64,000 bases of DNA from the NCBI GenBank assembly GCA_965226775.1, contig CBDDEI010000002.1, positions 2,046,001 to 2,110,000 of the forward strand, given 5' to 3'. Position 1 is the stretch's first letter; every line of letters starts with the position of its first letter. Of this stretch, positions 13,670 through 22,765 are shown piece by piece. The notes beneath the pieces were generated by a model. That model was not told the DNA's origin, made no database searches, and worked only from the letters and a program-made list of their open reading frames with translations. This DNA is from CBDDEI01 sp965226775 (GTDB taxonomy: Bacteria > Chloroflexota > Dehalococcoidia > SHYD01). Position numbers and translations under genes: made by a program.

Positions 13670-15187
13670 ATGCCCCCCATACGCGTTATGTTGGTAGTTG
13701 CCCTCTGGTTGGGCAATGTGCTCCCGGCGGTAGATGCCACCCTGATAAGCACCGCACTCCCCACCATCATTGGAGAGCTGGGCGGCCTTGACCTCTACGG
13801 GTGGGTCTTTGCAGTAAACCTGCTCACCTTCACCACGGCCGTGCCTATAGTGGGCAAGCTGGCCGACCTCTACGGCCGCAAGCCCTTCTTCCTAGGCGGC
13901 GTTGTCCTCTATCTTATAGGCCACTTGCTGAGCGGCTTGGTGCAGAACATCGAGCAGCTCATCCTCTGCCGCGCCCTGGTTGGCCTGGGATTGGGCGCGA
14001 TCCTGCCCATGGGCCTAACCATCATGGGCGACGCCTTCCCCCTGGCGGTGCGAGCGCGCATCCAGTGGATATTTGCCACAACCTGGCTCAGCGCGAGCAT
14101 TATCTGCCCTGCCCTGGCCAGCATTATCATCCTCAACGCCCATTGGCGAATCGTCTTCTACCTACCGGCGCCCTTGGCCCTGATGGCCCTCTTCTTCCTT
14201 GCTAGGGAGTACCAAGAAACAGTGCAGCGCCGGGAACACCAGATCGATTTCTTGGGCGCGTTCCTGCTTACCGGCGGCATCGTGAGCCTCCTGCTCGCCC
14301 TTGCGCCCATCGGACGCGGGGGTGCGCTGAGTGTTAGCAGCGGCGGACTGCTCTTCCTGTTAGCCGTAACACTGCTGGGGCTCTTTGCTTGGAACGAGCT
14401 TAAGAGTAAGGAGCCGCTGTTACCTCTGGGCATCGTCTTCAGCCGGCTTGTGGGCCTCTCCGTAGCCATGAGCTTTGTGACGGGGCTGGTGCAGTTCGGC
14501 ACCAACTCCTACCTACCCCTTTACGCCCAAGGCGCTCAGGGAGGCACGTCGGCCAACGCCGCGGCCGTCATTGCGCCGCTGACTATAGGTTGGCCCATCG
14601 CGGCGGGCGTGGGAGGACTGCTGCTCATGCGCCTCGGTTTCTACCGGAGCATCCGTTTCGGCATGGGCGTGGTTTTTGCCGCCCTCATTGCGCTCACCTT
14701 CCTTACAAGAACAACGCCGCTGCCCTTGGAAATGCTTGTTATGTTCATCATGGGAGTGGGCTTCGGCTTCGCTAACATCGCCTTCCAGATGGCGGTGCAA
14801 GAGGTGGTGGAGTGGCACCAGCGGGGTATAGTCACCGCATCCGTGCAGTTTGCGCGCACCATGGGAGGCAGCCTGGGGGTAGCGGTGATGGGCGCAGTGC
14901 TCAACCTGCACATGGCGCCCTTCCTGGCCTCCGAAGGGTCAGGTGACGGCCGCAGTGTGACGAGCTACCTGCTGGACCCCGCGGCTCGCGCGTCCCTTTC
15001 TCCGGGCACGCTGGAGACGCTGCAAAGCGAGCTGGCTAGCGGACTGCACACCGTCTTCCTCATGATGTTGGTCTTTGGGCTCATCGGGTTCATTAGCGCG
15101 CTTGCCTTCCCCAAAGCGAGCCCAGTGCGGGGCACCCGGGCCGACGGCACGCCGGAACCCCTGGCTGCTTCTCCTAGCGATGCGTAG
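13670..15187 (+). CDS. MFS drug:H+ antiporter, DHA2 (EmrB/QacA-like) family
   Basis: 505 aa integral membrane exporter. It opens with the DHA2-type first helix containing LPAVDATLISTALPTI, then motif A in the loop after helix 2 (GKLADLYGRKPFF) and a later motif-C-like stretch. The length and number of hydrophobic segments fit 14 helices. The tail after ~480 is hydrophilic. The RBS is weak (AGAAAG). It may export toxic intermediates or xenobiotics, but the substrate cannot be inferred. A repeat-rich gap follows. Confidence 0.88.
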   Translation: MPPIRVMLVVALWLGNVLPAVDATLISTALPTIIGELGGLDLYGWVFAVNLLTFTTAVPIVGKLADLYGRKPFFLGGVVLYLIGHLLSGLVQNIEQLILCRALVGLGLGAILPMGLTIMGDAFPLAVRARIQWIFATTWLSASIICPALASIIILNAHWRIVFYLPAPLALMALFFLAREYQETVQRREHQIDFLGAFLLTGGIVSLLLALAPIGRGGALSVSSGGLLFLLAVTLLGLFAWNELKSKEPLLPLGIVFSRLVGLSVAMSFVTGLVQFGTNSYLPLYAQGAQGGTSANAAAVIAPLTIGWPIAAGVGGLLLMRLGFYRSIRFGMGVVFAALIALTFLTRTTPLPLEMLVMFIMGVGFGFANIAFQMAVQEVVEWHQRGIVTASVQFARTMGGSLGVAVMGAVLNLHMAPFLASEGSGDGRSVTSYLLDPAARASLSPGTLETLQSELASGLHTVFLMMLVFGLIGFISALAFPKASPVRGTRADGTPEPLAASPSDA

Positions 15188-15375
15188 CTAGCGCGGGGCT
15201 ACCCGGCCACATGTCATTCTGAGAGAGCGACGCGACCAAAGAATCCACAACAGGAGTCCGCATGCCCGACTTTGAGCCAGCGGTTTCGTAGTTGACTAGG
15301 ACCCCAAGGCAAGCAGGCGTTTATTTAGGTGCACCCCCACCCTAAACCCTCCCCTATCAAGGGGGAGGGGACGCT

Positions 15376-15467
15376 TAAGTCCTCCCTAACTCCTTCCCCC
15401 CTCGCGGGGGAAGGTTGGGATGGGGGCGCTCACCGCTTCCCCCACGCCGTATGCAGTGGTTGCTCAT
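15376..15467 (+). repeat. 92-bp direct repeat, copy 1
   Basis: Starts TAAGTCCTCCC and ends GGTTGCTCAT. The second copy starts 116 nt downstream and differs at only one position that I can see (GGGATGGGG versus GGGATAGGG). Each copy contains the hairpin CTTCCCCCC / GGGGGAAG. Confidence 0.92.
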
Positions 15468-15491
15468 GTTAGAGAAGCTCTATACCGCGAC

Positions 15492-15583
15492 TAAGTCCTC
15501 CCTAACTCCTTCCCCCCTCGCGGGGGAAGGTTGGGATAGGGGCGCTCACCGCTTCCCCCACGCCGTATGCAGTGGTTGCTCAT
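15492..15583 (+). repeat. 92-bp direct repeat, copy 2
   Basis: Near-identical to 15376-15467. Such C-rich imperfect palindromes behave like non-autonomous dispersed elements; no transposase is nearby. Confidence 0.92.
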
Positions 15584-15650
15584 CTACTGCGACTTATCTT
15601 GAGGAACAGCAGCAGATTATGCTCAATCGCTGGAGCAGGGCGTAAATCCT

Positions 15651-15679
15651 GTAGGGGCGGGTTTGAAACCCGCCCCTAC
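15651..15679. repeat. 29-bp perfect palindrome
   Basis: Arms GTAGGGGCGGGTTT and AAACCCGCCCCTAC around a single central G. This is a known style of dispersed palindrome in Chloroflexota and Cyanobacteria genomes. It sits just past the minus-strand end of the 118-aa gene and could act as a transcript end. Confidence 0.9.
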
Positions 15680-15714
15680 GAACACCAAGGGGCTGCCCAA
15701 AGCCGAGTAACCGG

Positions 15715-16071
15715 CTAGTCCTCCCAGCTAATGTCGCCGGTATCGGTGAGCAGCAGGTGCGATTCGCCCCACTGTCCGGCAGCAGAGACATCCCAGCTTG
15801 CCCCGTCGGCAGGGCGAAACCGCAGACCGCCGTCGCCGCCCATGATGAGATAGGCATGCCCCTGACCCGAGTCCTCCACTTTTATGGACTGCGCGGGGCT
15901 GGGCTCCCCTTCGTTATTCCAGCCGATCAGGTCGTAGAGCTCACCGGGCCCTGGTTTCACGTAGAGGCGCACCTGTTGCACCGTGCGGGGCTCCTCCAAG
16001 CCGGAGAACATCAGCTGCATGGAGTACGGGCAATTGTCCCCCGCCTCTACATCTAAAAAAATACTGGTCAT
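15715..16071 (-). CDS. Small hypothetical protein, 118 aa
   Basis: Not recognised. Acidic, tryptophan-containing, no signal peptide or membrane segment. The composition (alternating hydrophobic/polar stretches, many Gly/Asp) suggests a beta-rich soluble domain, with pattern SMQLMFSG...VRLYVKPG early and HLLLTDTGDISWED at the end. ATG at 16071 has GGGAG about 10 nt upstream. A competing plus-strand frame reads like a shadow. Function unknown. Confidence 0.6.
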   Translation of the reverse strand: MTSIFLDVEAGDNCPYSMQLMFSGLEEPRTVQQVRLYVKPGPGELYDLIGWNNEGEPSPAQSIKVEDSGQGHAYLIMGGDGGLRFRPADGASWDVSAAGQWGESHLLLTDTGDISWED

Positions 16072-16214
16072 TGCACCATAACTCCCTCTAGTTCAGTCTA
16101 GCCTTCTGTCACTTGCGCTTCTAATTATATTGACATTCCACTGCCCCAACACTAGGCTTGGTGCTGCACTATACTGGACATCAACCCTTATCATTTAGGC
16201 AGAGGGAGACAGAC

Positions 16215-16955
16215 ATGGAATACGAAGGTTTAATTGCGGAAACACTCCGCTACCCTGGCCACAACAACGACGTCCTTTTGTCCTATTTGGCCCGGCCCAC
16301 GGGCGCAGGCCCCTTCCCCGGCGTCGTCGTCATCCACCACGCGCCCGGCTGGGACGAGTGGGTGAAAGAGGTAGCGCGACGCTTGGCCCACCACGGTTAC
16401 ATGGCCATCCTCCCCAACCTCTACACTCGCTACGGCGCAGGTGAGGTGGATGACATCGCTGCGAAAGCACGCGCAGAAGGCGGCACCCCCGACGACCAGC
16501 TTCTGGGCGATGTGGCGGCCAGCATGAACTTCCTCCGCCTGCAGACCAACCACAACGGCAAGGTGGGCGTCATGGGCTTCTGCTCCGGCGGTCGCCAGAC
16601 CTACATGAGCGCCTGCCGCATCCCCGGCTTTGATGCCGCAGTGGACTGCTGGGGCGGCGGTGTGGGCGCGGATCCGCCGCGTATCACGGACCGCCAGCCG
16701 GTCCCACCCATAGAGTTCACCAAAGACTTGGGCACGCCGTTGTTGGGACTCTTCGGCAACGACGACCAGTCGCCTTCACCCGCAGACGTCGACCGGACAG
16801 AGGCCGAGCTGAAGAAGCACGGCAAGACTTACGAGTTTCACCGCTACGACGGCGCTGGCCACGCTTTCTTCAACTGGTCGGCTCCCTCCTATCGGCCGGA
16901 GCAGGCCAAGGACGGCTGGAAGAAGGTCTTCGACTGGTACGAAAAGTATCTATAA
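16215..16955 (+). CDS. Dienelactone hydrolase family protein (carboxymethylenebutenolidase-like)
   Basis: 246 aa alpha/beta hydrolase using a Cys-His-Asp triad. Nucleophile C123 lies in G-F-C-S-G-G, H216 in GAGHAFFN, and the acid is at D183/D184 in GNDDQSP. In ring-cleavage pathways this family opens dienelactones to maleylacetate, though many members hydrolyse other esters. The start at 16215 follows AGAGGGAG; an in-frame ATG 19 codons upstream has no RBS. It lies about 1.9 kb before the Rieske oxygenase array, which fits a role in aromatic breakdown (inference). Confidence 0.88.
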   Translation: MEYEGLIAETLRYPGHNNDVLLSYLARPTGAGPFPGVVVIHHAPGWDEWVKEVARRLAHHGYMAILPNLYTRYGAGEVDDIAAKARAEGGTPDDQLLGDVAASMNFLRLQTNHNGKVGVMGFCSGGRQTYMSACRIPGFDAAVDCWGGGVGADPPRITDRQPVPPIEFTKDLGTPLLGLFGNDDQSPSPADVDRTEAELKKHGKTYEFHRYDGAGHAFFNWSAPSYRPEQAKDGWKKVFDWYEKYL

Positions 16956-17028
16956 ACACTCGCCGGCTCCACGGCGCAACCCGTGGGCGCGGCCCTGTAA
17001 GCAACATACTGAAATTAGGAGAAGTGCA

Positions 17029-17331
17029 ATGTGCACCTACATCATCCAAAAAGCGGACATCCTGGGCAGCGCCAAAGGCGCACAGGGCTGGTTCCCCCTC
17101 ACACTAGCCAACGTAGGGTTTGACCATCCAGCCCACTTGAGTTTGGAGCACGCACTCCTCATCGACTTCGTTAACCCGGAGCATGGCCGGGTAGCCGTGG
17201 AGATGAGTGCGTCCTCAGCGCGGTCGTTAATCACCGCTATTGAGACCGCGCTGCGTGAGGCTGAGGAGCAGGGGGCTATCATGGAGGAAAACCTCCCGCC
17301 GGCCCTCTCCGTTTCCAGCAGCTCCCACTAA
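17029..17331 (+). CDS. Small conserved protein, DUF6295-like
   Basis: 100 aa. The opening MCTYIIQK, the block GWFPLTLANVGFDHP and the IDFVN motif resemble a small family I recall as DUF6295; this is from memory and unchecked. No signal peptide. The C-terminal helix (residues ~62-90) is amphipathic. RBS TAGGAG lies 8 nt upstream. Function unknown. MsrA follows after 92 nt. Confidence 0.7.
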   Translation: MCTYIIQKADILGSAKGAQGWFPLTLANVGFDHPAHLSLEHALLIDFVNPEHGRVAVEMSASSARSLITAIETALREAEEQGAIMEENLPPALSVSSSSH

Positions 17332-17423
17332 CTACGCACATCCGTCAATCCGCCGTACACGAGAGGGCAGATCAAAAACCTCCCCACTGTCAGTCTTTTG
17401 GGAGGATGGAAAGGGGCACTGCC

Positions 17424-17972
17424 ATGACGCAAATATCCACAAGAGAGATGGTTACCCTTGGAGGCGGCTGCTTTTGGTGCCTGGAAGCAGTATTCGATGA
17501 GCTACGGGGTGTAGAGGACGTGGTCTCGGGTTACGCCGGCGGCCAGGTGCAAAACCCCTCTTATGAGCAGGTTTGCAGCGACACTACCGGCCACGCAGAG
17601 GTGGTGCAGATTACTTTCGACTCAAGCGTCGTCTCCTTCAAAGAGCTGCTGGAGGTGTTCTTCACTATCCACGACCCAACTACCCTCAACCAGCAGGGGC
17701 ACGACATTGGGAGCCAGTACCGTTCCGCCATCTTCTACAGCAACGAGGAGCAGCAGAAGGTAGCGGAGGAGACTATCGCGGAGCTAACCGAGGCCAAGCT
17801 CTGGCCGCGCTCCATCGTCACTCAAGTGACGCCGCTCCCGGTCTTCTACCCTGCGGAAGACTATCACCAGGAGTACTTCAAGAATTACCCCAGCCAGGGC
17901 TATTGCCAGGCGGTCATTGTGCCCAAGCTGGTGAAGGCCCGCACCCACTTCTTAGAGAAGCTCAAGAAGTAA
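17424..17972 (+). CDS. msrA: Peptide-methionine (S)-S-oxide reductase MsrA
   Basis: 182 aa cytosolic repair enzyme that reduces methionine-S-sulfoxide. The catalytic motif GGGCFWC places the nucleophile at C16. The family signature YHQEYF is in the C-terminal third, with a further Cys in GYCQAV that can act in thiol resolution. The start at 17424 has AAAGGGG 7 nt upstream; an ATG six codons earlier directly abuts GGGAGG, too close for use. It lies just upstream of oxygenases, consistent with oxidative stress protection (inference). Confidence 0.95.
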   Translation: MTQISTREMVTLGGGCFWCLEAVFDELRGVEDVVSGYAGGQVQNPSYEQVCSDTTGHAEVVQITFDSSVVSFKELLEVFFTIHDPTTLNQQGHDIGSQYRSAIFYSNEEQQKVAEETIAELTEAKLWPRSIVTQVTPLPVFYPAEDYHQEYFKNYPSQGYCQAVIVPKLVKARTHFLEKLKK

Positions 17973-18025
17973 GTCTGCCGCCAATGGGTAGAGCTATATA
18001 AGGAAGAGTCAAGTTATCCGCTTGA

Positions 18026-18055
18026 TTGTGTTTTGATACACTAGTGTCCTATTAT
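18026..18055 (+). promoter_or_regulatory. Promoter P1 of Rieske alpha 1
   Basis: -35 TTGTGT (18026-18031), 18-nt spacer, -10 TATTAT (18050-18055). First of six similar promoters in the array. Confidence 0.7.
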
Positions 18056-18110
18056 AGTCATCAATTTACAGTCCTAGCCTCGTAGGCAAGGTAGAACAGC
18101 AAGCACAGTA

Positions 18111-18138
18111 CTAACGCCCAGCCGGAAGGCGGCGTTAG
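18111..18138 (+). promoter_or_regulatory. Leader hairpin abutting the RBS of Rieske alpha 1
   Basis: Arms CTAACGCC (18111-18118) and GGCGTTAG (18131-18138), with an inner GCC-GGAA-GGC stem and GNRA-type tetraloop. It ends about 5 nt before AGGAGG. It could modulate translation or mRNA stability; no terminator T-tract. Confidence 0.65.
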
Positions 18139-18155
18139 AGCATAGGAGGAGATGT

Positions 18156-19547
18156 ATGGTAACCCTACAGCATACAATCGACCGCCCGCTCCGCTCCCTT
18201 TTCGATACTGAGAAGAGTTCGGTCAGCCGGGAAATCTACGTCAACGAGGCCATCTACCAGCAGGAACTGGAGCAGATCTACGCCCGCTGCTGGCTCTTCA
18301 TCGGCCACGAATCCCAGGTCCCCAACCCCGGCGACTTCATGATCACCCGCATGGGCGAAGAAGAAGTCATCATGGTGCGTGACCGCAAAGACAAGAAGAT
18401 CCACGCATTCCTCAACTCCTGCCGCCACAAGGGCATGAAAGTCTGCCGCTATGACGACGGCAACACCCTCGTCTTCACCTGCCCCTTCCACGGCTGGAGC
18501 TACGATACCGACGGCAGGCTAGTAGGCGTGGCCTACTTCGCCGATGCCTACAATGGTGAGCTTGATAAGAGCAAGTGGGGCCTCCATGAGGTCGCACAGC
18601 TTGAGAACTACTACGGCTCCATCTGGGCCACCTGGGATGCCAAAGCGCCCTCTTTCCTGGATTACGTAGGCTCCTACGCCGAGAGCATCCGCCACTGCTT
18701 CCAGAGTTCTGATGGCGAGGACAACGGCATTGAGTTGTTCAACCCAGTCATCAAGTGGCGGCTCCCCACCAACTGGAAGTTCCCGGGGTTTAGCTTTGCC
18801 ACGGACAGGACCCACGGCGCAATGACCCATCGCTCCGTGAACGTAGCGGCCATCGGCCCCCAGGGCGACCGTGAGGGCGGCGCACGCAGCCCTATCCGCA
18901 AGCCCTTCCCAAGCCAAGAGGTGACCGTTGGCGACCATAACCTGGGCCACGGCGGCGCTTATACCTTCTACAAGCAGCCCGGCGTCCGTGAGTACACCGA
19001 TACCTGGGTAGAGCCCGGCATTGACGACTACTACCGCGTCACCAGCGCCGCCAAAGCCAAGAAGTACGCAGACACCATTATGCCCGGCAACGGTTGGGGC
19101 GGCGGCCACTTCGCCATCTTCCCCAACGTGGTGTTTGACAACTGGCGCATCCTCCCGTGGCAACCCCACGGCGTAGGCATGACCGAAAGCTGGCGCATCT
19201 ATCAGGTTGATAAAAATGCCCCCAAAGAGGTGAAGGACGCGCAGCGCCACTACGTGATGCGCTACTGCGGCCCCACCGGCGTCACCGAGTCCGACGACAT
19301 GGAGAACTGGAACTACGCCTTCCCGGCTAGTCTGGGCACCACGGCGCAGAAGCTGCCCTACAACTTTGAGATGGGCCTGAATCGCTCCTTCAAGGACGAC
19401 CGTGTGCCTGGCTTCGACCTAAACTACTACATGTCGGAGGAGCCGGCCCGAGCCCGCTTCAGCCGTTGGCTAGCCTTCATGGAAGCCAAGAGTTGGGACG
19501 AGCTCTACCCCGTTGATAAGAAGGCCAACCACAAGATATTCCCGTAA
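18156..19547 (+). CDS. Rieske ring-hydroxylating dioxygenase alpha subunit, paralogue 1
   Basis: 463 aa catalytic subunit of the biphenyl/naphthalene-type dioxygenases, which insert O2 into aromatic rings using electrons from a ferredoxin. Rieske [2Fe-2S] ligands are C89-x-H91 and C109-x2-H112. The mononuclear iron site is D217-x2-H220-x4-H225 with D381 (in GVTESDDMENW) as carboxylate ligand, so both centres look intact. Single-gene unit with its own promoter and terminator. RBS AGGAGG. Paralogues 2, 3 and 6 share almost the same N-terminal half; residues ~245-310 differ. Substrate unknown. Confidence 0.93.
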   Translation: MVTLQHTIDRPLRSLFDTEKSSVSREIYVNEAIYQQELEQIYARCWLFIGHESQVPNPGDFMITRMGEEEVIMVRDRKDKKIHAFLNSCRHKGMKVCRYDDGNTLVFTCPFHGWSYDTDGRLVGVAYFADAYNGELDKSKWGLHEVAQLENYYGSIWATWDAKAPSFLDYVGSYAESIRHCFQSSDGEDNGIELFNPVIKWRLPTNWKFPGFSFATDRTHGAMTHRSVNVAAIGPQGDREGGARSPIRKPFPSQEVTVGDHNLGHGGAYTFYKQPGVREYTDTWVEPGIDDYYRVTSAAKAKKYADTIMPGNGWGGGHFAIFPNVVFDNWRILPWQPHGVGMTESWRIYQVDKNAPKEVKDAQRHYVMRYCGPTGVTESDDMENWNYAFPASLGTTAQKLPYNFEMGLNRSFKDDRVPGFDLNYYMSEEPARARFSRWLAFMEAKSWDELYPVDKKANHKIFP

Positions 19548-19589
19548 GGTTCTCAAATTTCTACCCATCATCGTAGAATAAGCACACAC

Positions 19590-19615
19590 AAGGAGCCCAG
19601 ATATCTGGGCTCCTT
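19590..19615 (+). terminator. Terminator after Rieske alpha 1
   Basis: Stem AAGGAGCCCAGA / TCTGGGCTCCTT with minimal loop, followed by TTT. About 45 nt past the stop codon. Confidence 0.85.
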
Positions 19616-19631
19616 TGCTATCTTGTTGCGT

Positions 19632-19660
19632 TTGTTTTCGGATAGGGGCTGTACTATTAT
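19632..19660 (+). promoter_or_regulatory. Promoter P2 of Rieske alpha 2
   Basis: -35 TTGTTT (19632-19637), 17-nt spacer, -10 TATTAT (19655-19660). Leader of about 45 nt only. Confidence 0.72.
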
Positions 19661-19710
19661 TCTGCCCAATGACATAATGTCTAGGACAAGTTCCGAGAAG
19701 GAGTAGCCCT

Positions 19711-21108
19711 ATGGTCACGCTACAACATACAATCGACCGTCCGCTCCGCTCCCTATTCGATAGTGAAAAGGGTTCGGTTAGCCGAGAAGTCTACGTCAAT
19801 GAGGCGCTTTATCAGCAGGAGCTAGAGCAGATCTACGCCCGCTGCTGGCTCTTCATCGGCCACGAATCCCAGGTCCCCAACCCCGGCGACTTCATGGTCA
19901 CCCGCATGGGTGAGGAAGAAGTCATCATGGTGCGTGACCGCAAGGACAAGAAGATCCACGCCTTCCTCAACTCCTGCCGCCACAAGGGCATGAAGGTCTG
20001 CCGCTACGACGACGGCAACACCCTCGTCTTCACCTGCCCCTTCCACGGATGGAGCTACGACACTGACGGCCGCCTGGTCGGCGTCGCCTACTTCGCCGAC
20101 GCTTACAACGGCGAGCTCGATAAGAGCAAGTGGGGCCTCCACGAGGTCGCCCAGCTTGAGAACTACTACGGCTCCATCTGGGCCACCTGGGATGCCAAAG
20201 CCCCTGCCTTTGAGGACTATGTCGGCGCCTATGCGGCAAGCATCCGCCACTGCATGCAGAGCAGCGACGGCGAAGACAATGGCATGGAGCTATTCAACCC
20301 CGTCATCAAGTGGCGGCTCCCCACCAACTGGAAGTTCCCGGGCTTCAGCTTTGCCACCGACTCCACCCACGCGGCCATGACCCATCGGTCAGTGAACGTG
20401 GCGGCCATCGGCCCCCAGGGTGACCGTGAGGGCGGCGCACGCAGCCCCTTGCGCGTCCCCTTCCCTATGAAGAACTACACCATCGGCGACCATAACCTCG
20501 GTCATGGTGGATCCTACTCCTTCTACGAGCAACCCGGCGTCCGTGAATACAAGGAAACCTGGATAGAGCCCGGCGTAGATGCGTACTATCAGGAAACACG
20601 CGACAAAAAAGCAGAGAATTACAAGAACACCATCATGGCGGGTAACGGCCACGGCGCAAGCCACTTCGCCATCTTCCCTAACGTGGTCTTAGACCACTGG
20701 CGTATCCTCCCGTGGCAACCCCACGGCGTCGGCATGACCGAAAGCTGGCGGCTTTATCAGGTGGATAAAAATGCGCCCAAAGAGGTGAAGGACGCGCAGC
20801 GCCACTACGTGATGCGCTACTGCGGTCCCACCGGCGTCACCGAGTCGGACGATATGGAGAACTGGAACTACGCCTTCCCCGCCAGCCTGGGCATCACCGC
20901 CCAGAAGCTCCCATACAACTTCGAGATGGGCCTTGGTCACGGCTTCGAGGATGATCGGGTACCGGGCTTTACCCTCAATAAGTTCCCCTCAGAGGAGCCG
21001 GCGCGGGCACGTTTCAGCCGCTGGCTGGCCTTCATGGAGGCCAAGAGCTGGGACGAGCTCTATCCCATCGACAAGAGCAAATTCGGAACCACCAAGCTGT
21101 ACCCGTAA
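19711..21108 (+). CDS. Rieske ring-hydroxylating dioxygenase alpha subunit, paralogue 2
   Basis: 465 aa. Rieske ligands and iron triad are conserved as in paralogue 1 (CRH ... CPFH; TDSTHAAMTH; ESDDMENW). Compared with paralogue 1 the first ~165 residues are nearly identical. Clear differences cluster at ~165-185 and at ~245-310 (MKNYTIGDH..., DAYYQETRDKKAENYKN), and in the final 40 residues. RBS GAAGGAG, start ATGGTCAC. Flanked by its own promoter and terminator. Confidence 0.93.
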   Translation: MVTLQHTIDRPLRSLFDSEKGSVSREVYVNEALYQQELEQIYARCWLFIGHESQVPNPGDFMVTRMGEEEVIMVRDRKDKKIHAFLNSCRHKGMKVCRYDDGNTLVFTCPFHGWSYDTDGRLVGVAYFADAYNGELDKSKWGLHEVAQLENYYGSIWATWDAKAPAFEDYVGAYAASIRHCMQSSDGEDNGMELFNPVIKWRLPTNWKFPGFSFATDSTHAAMTHRSVNVAAIGPQGDREGGARSPLRVPFPMKNYTIGDHNLGHGGSYSFYEQPGVREYKETWIEPGVDAYYQETRDKKAENYKNTIMAGNGHGASHFAIFPNVVLDHWRILPWQPHGVGMTESWRLYQVDKNAPKEVKDAQRHYVMRYCGPTGVTESDDMENWNYAFPASLGITAQKLPYNFEMGLGHGFEDDRVPGFTLNKFPSEEPARARFSRWLAFMEAKSWDELYPIDKSKFGTTKLYP

Positions 21109-21124
21109 GGCGCACTCAAGAAAC

Positions 21125-21158
21125 GAGAAGGCCCCGCAGAAATTGGCGGGGCCTTCTC
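21125..21158 (+). terminator. Terminator after Rieske alpha 2
   Basis: Arms GAGAAGGCCCCGC / GCGGGGCCTTCTC with a short loop, 16 nt after the stop. Confidence 0.85.
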
Positions 21159-21193
21159 GCGCCATAGAACCTGACGGCAGCAACCCTTTTGAT

Positions 21194-21222
21194 TTGTCAT
21201 CTTCCCTACTCTGTTCTATAAT
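21194..21222 (+). promoter_or_regulatory. Promoter P3 of Rieske alpha 3
   Basis: -35 TTGTCA (21194-21199), 17-nt spacer, -10 TATAAT (21217-21222). The best match in the array. Confidence 0.8.
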
Positions 21223-21237
21223 TCCCCCAACTTACAT

Positions 21238-21256
21238 AAGCGCCCACAGGGTGCTT
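21238..21256 (+). promoter_or_regulatory. Short leader hairpin of Rieske alpha 3
   Basis: AAGCGCCC-ACA-GGGTGCTT, one G:U pair, starting close to the expected transcript start. Confidence 0.5.
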
Positions 21257-21336
21257 GAGCCTTACCAGCGAGGATAAACGGGCAGCGATTAGCAGGAAGC
21301 GTTCAAGGCGCAGTCCCATATCTGAGGAGGATACCG

Positions 21337-22735
21337 ATGGTCACCCTGCAGCACACAATCGACCGGCCCCTCCGTTCGCTCTTCGACTACGAGAAGGGCA
21401 CAGTGAGCCGGGAAGTCTACGTCAATGAGGCACTTTATCAGCAGGAGTTGGAGCAGATCTACTCCCGCTGCTGGCTCTTCATCGGCCACGAATCCCAGGT
21501 CCCCAACCCCGGCGACTTCATGGTCACCCGCATGGGTGAAGAAGAAGTCATCATGGTGCGCGACCGCAAAGACAAGAAGATCCACGCCTTCCTCAACTCC
21601 TGCCGCCACAAGGGCATGAAGGTCTGCCGCTACGACGACGGCAACACCCTGGTCTTCACCTGCCCCTTCCACGGCTGGAGCTACGACACTGACGGCCGTC
21701 TAGTCGGCGTCGCCTACTTCGCCGATGCCTACAACGGCGAGCTCGATAAGAGCAAGTGGGGCCTCCATGAGGTGGCCCAGCTTGAGAACTACTACGGCTC
21801 CATCTGGGCCACCTGGGACGCCAAAGCGCCCTCTTTCCTAGATTACGTAGGCTCCTACGCCGACAGCATCCGCCACTCCTTCCAGAGTTCTGATGGTGAA
21901 GACAACGGCATGGAGGTGTTCAACCCCGTCATCAAGTGGCGGCTCCCCACCAACTGGAAGTTCCCGGGCTTTAGCTTTGCCACGGACGCCACCCACGCAG
22001 CCATGACCCACCGGTCGGTGAACGTGGCAGCCATCGGCCCCCAGGGTGACCGTGAGGGCGGCGCTCGCAGCCCGCTTGCGCACCCCCTTCCCCTCTAAGA
22101 ACTACACCGTTGGCGACCACAACCTGGGCCACGGAGGCTCCTACAGCTTCTACCAGCAGCCCGGTGTTCGCCAGTACCAGGACACCTGGGTGGAGCCCGG
22201 CGTTGACGAGTACTACCGCGACACCAATGCGGCAAAGGCCAAGGCCTACGCCGACAAGGTCATGCCTGGCAACGCCCACGGCGGCGGCCACTTCGCCATC
22301 TTCCCCAACGTGGTTCTAGACCACTGGCGCATCCTCCCGTGGCAACCCCACGGCGTGGGTATGACCGAAAGCTGGCGCATCTACCAAGTGGACAAAAAGG
22401 CTCCTAAGTACGTGAAGGACGCGCAGCGCCACTACGTGATGCGCTACTGCGGTCCCACCGGCGTTACCGAGTCCGACGACATGGAGAACTGGAACTACGC
22501 CTTCCCGGCGAGCCTGGGCATCACCGCCCAGAAGATCCCGTACAACTTTGAGATGGGCATTGGTCATAGCTTTGAGGACGACCATGTCCCCGGCTTTACC
22601 CTCAACAAAACTCCCTCGGAGGAGCCGGCTCGAGCACGCTTCAGCCGCTGGATAGCCTTCATGGAAGCTAAGAGTTGGGACGAGCTCTATCCCATCGACA
22701 AGAGCAAATTCGGAAAGAACAAGCTTTTTATTTAG
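21337..22735 (+). pseudogene. Rieske dioxygenase alpha subunit, paralogue 3, interrupted by one frameshift
   Basis: The first 253 codons (to a stop at 22096-22098) and the rest (frame resumed from about 22046 to 22735) together make a complete ~465 aa alpha subunit. Both metal sites are present: CRH/CPFH, TDATHAAMTH and ESDDMENW. The break lies at 22071-22077, where CCCGCTTGCG carries one more base than the matching CCCCTTGCG of paralogue 2. Everything downstream is as well conserved as in the intact copies, so the change is very recent or a sequencing error. It has its own promoter, AGGAGG RBS and terminator. Confidence 0.85.
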
Positions 22736-22765
22736 AAGCTTCTCTTCTCCCAAAGTAAAAATGTC

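Larger units (their letters stand above)
15188..15714. other. Gene-free gap rich in dispersed repeats
   Basis: No credible coding region. It contains a GTCATTCTGAG motif (15213-15223) of a type common in dispersed repeats of several phyla, a C/G-rich inverted repeat near 15343-15370, two 92-bp direct repeats and a 29-bp palindrome. Confidence 0.75.
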
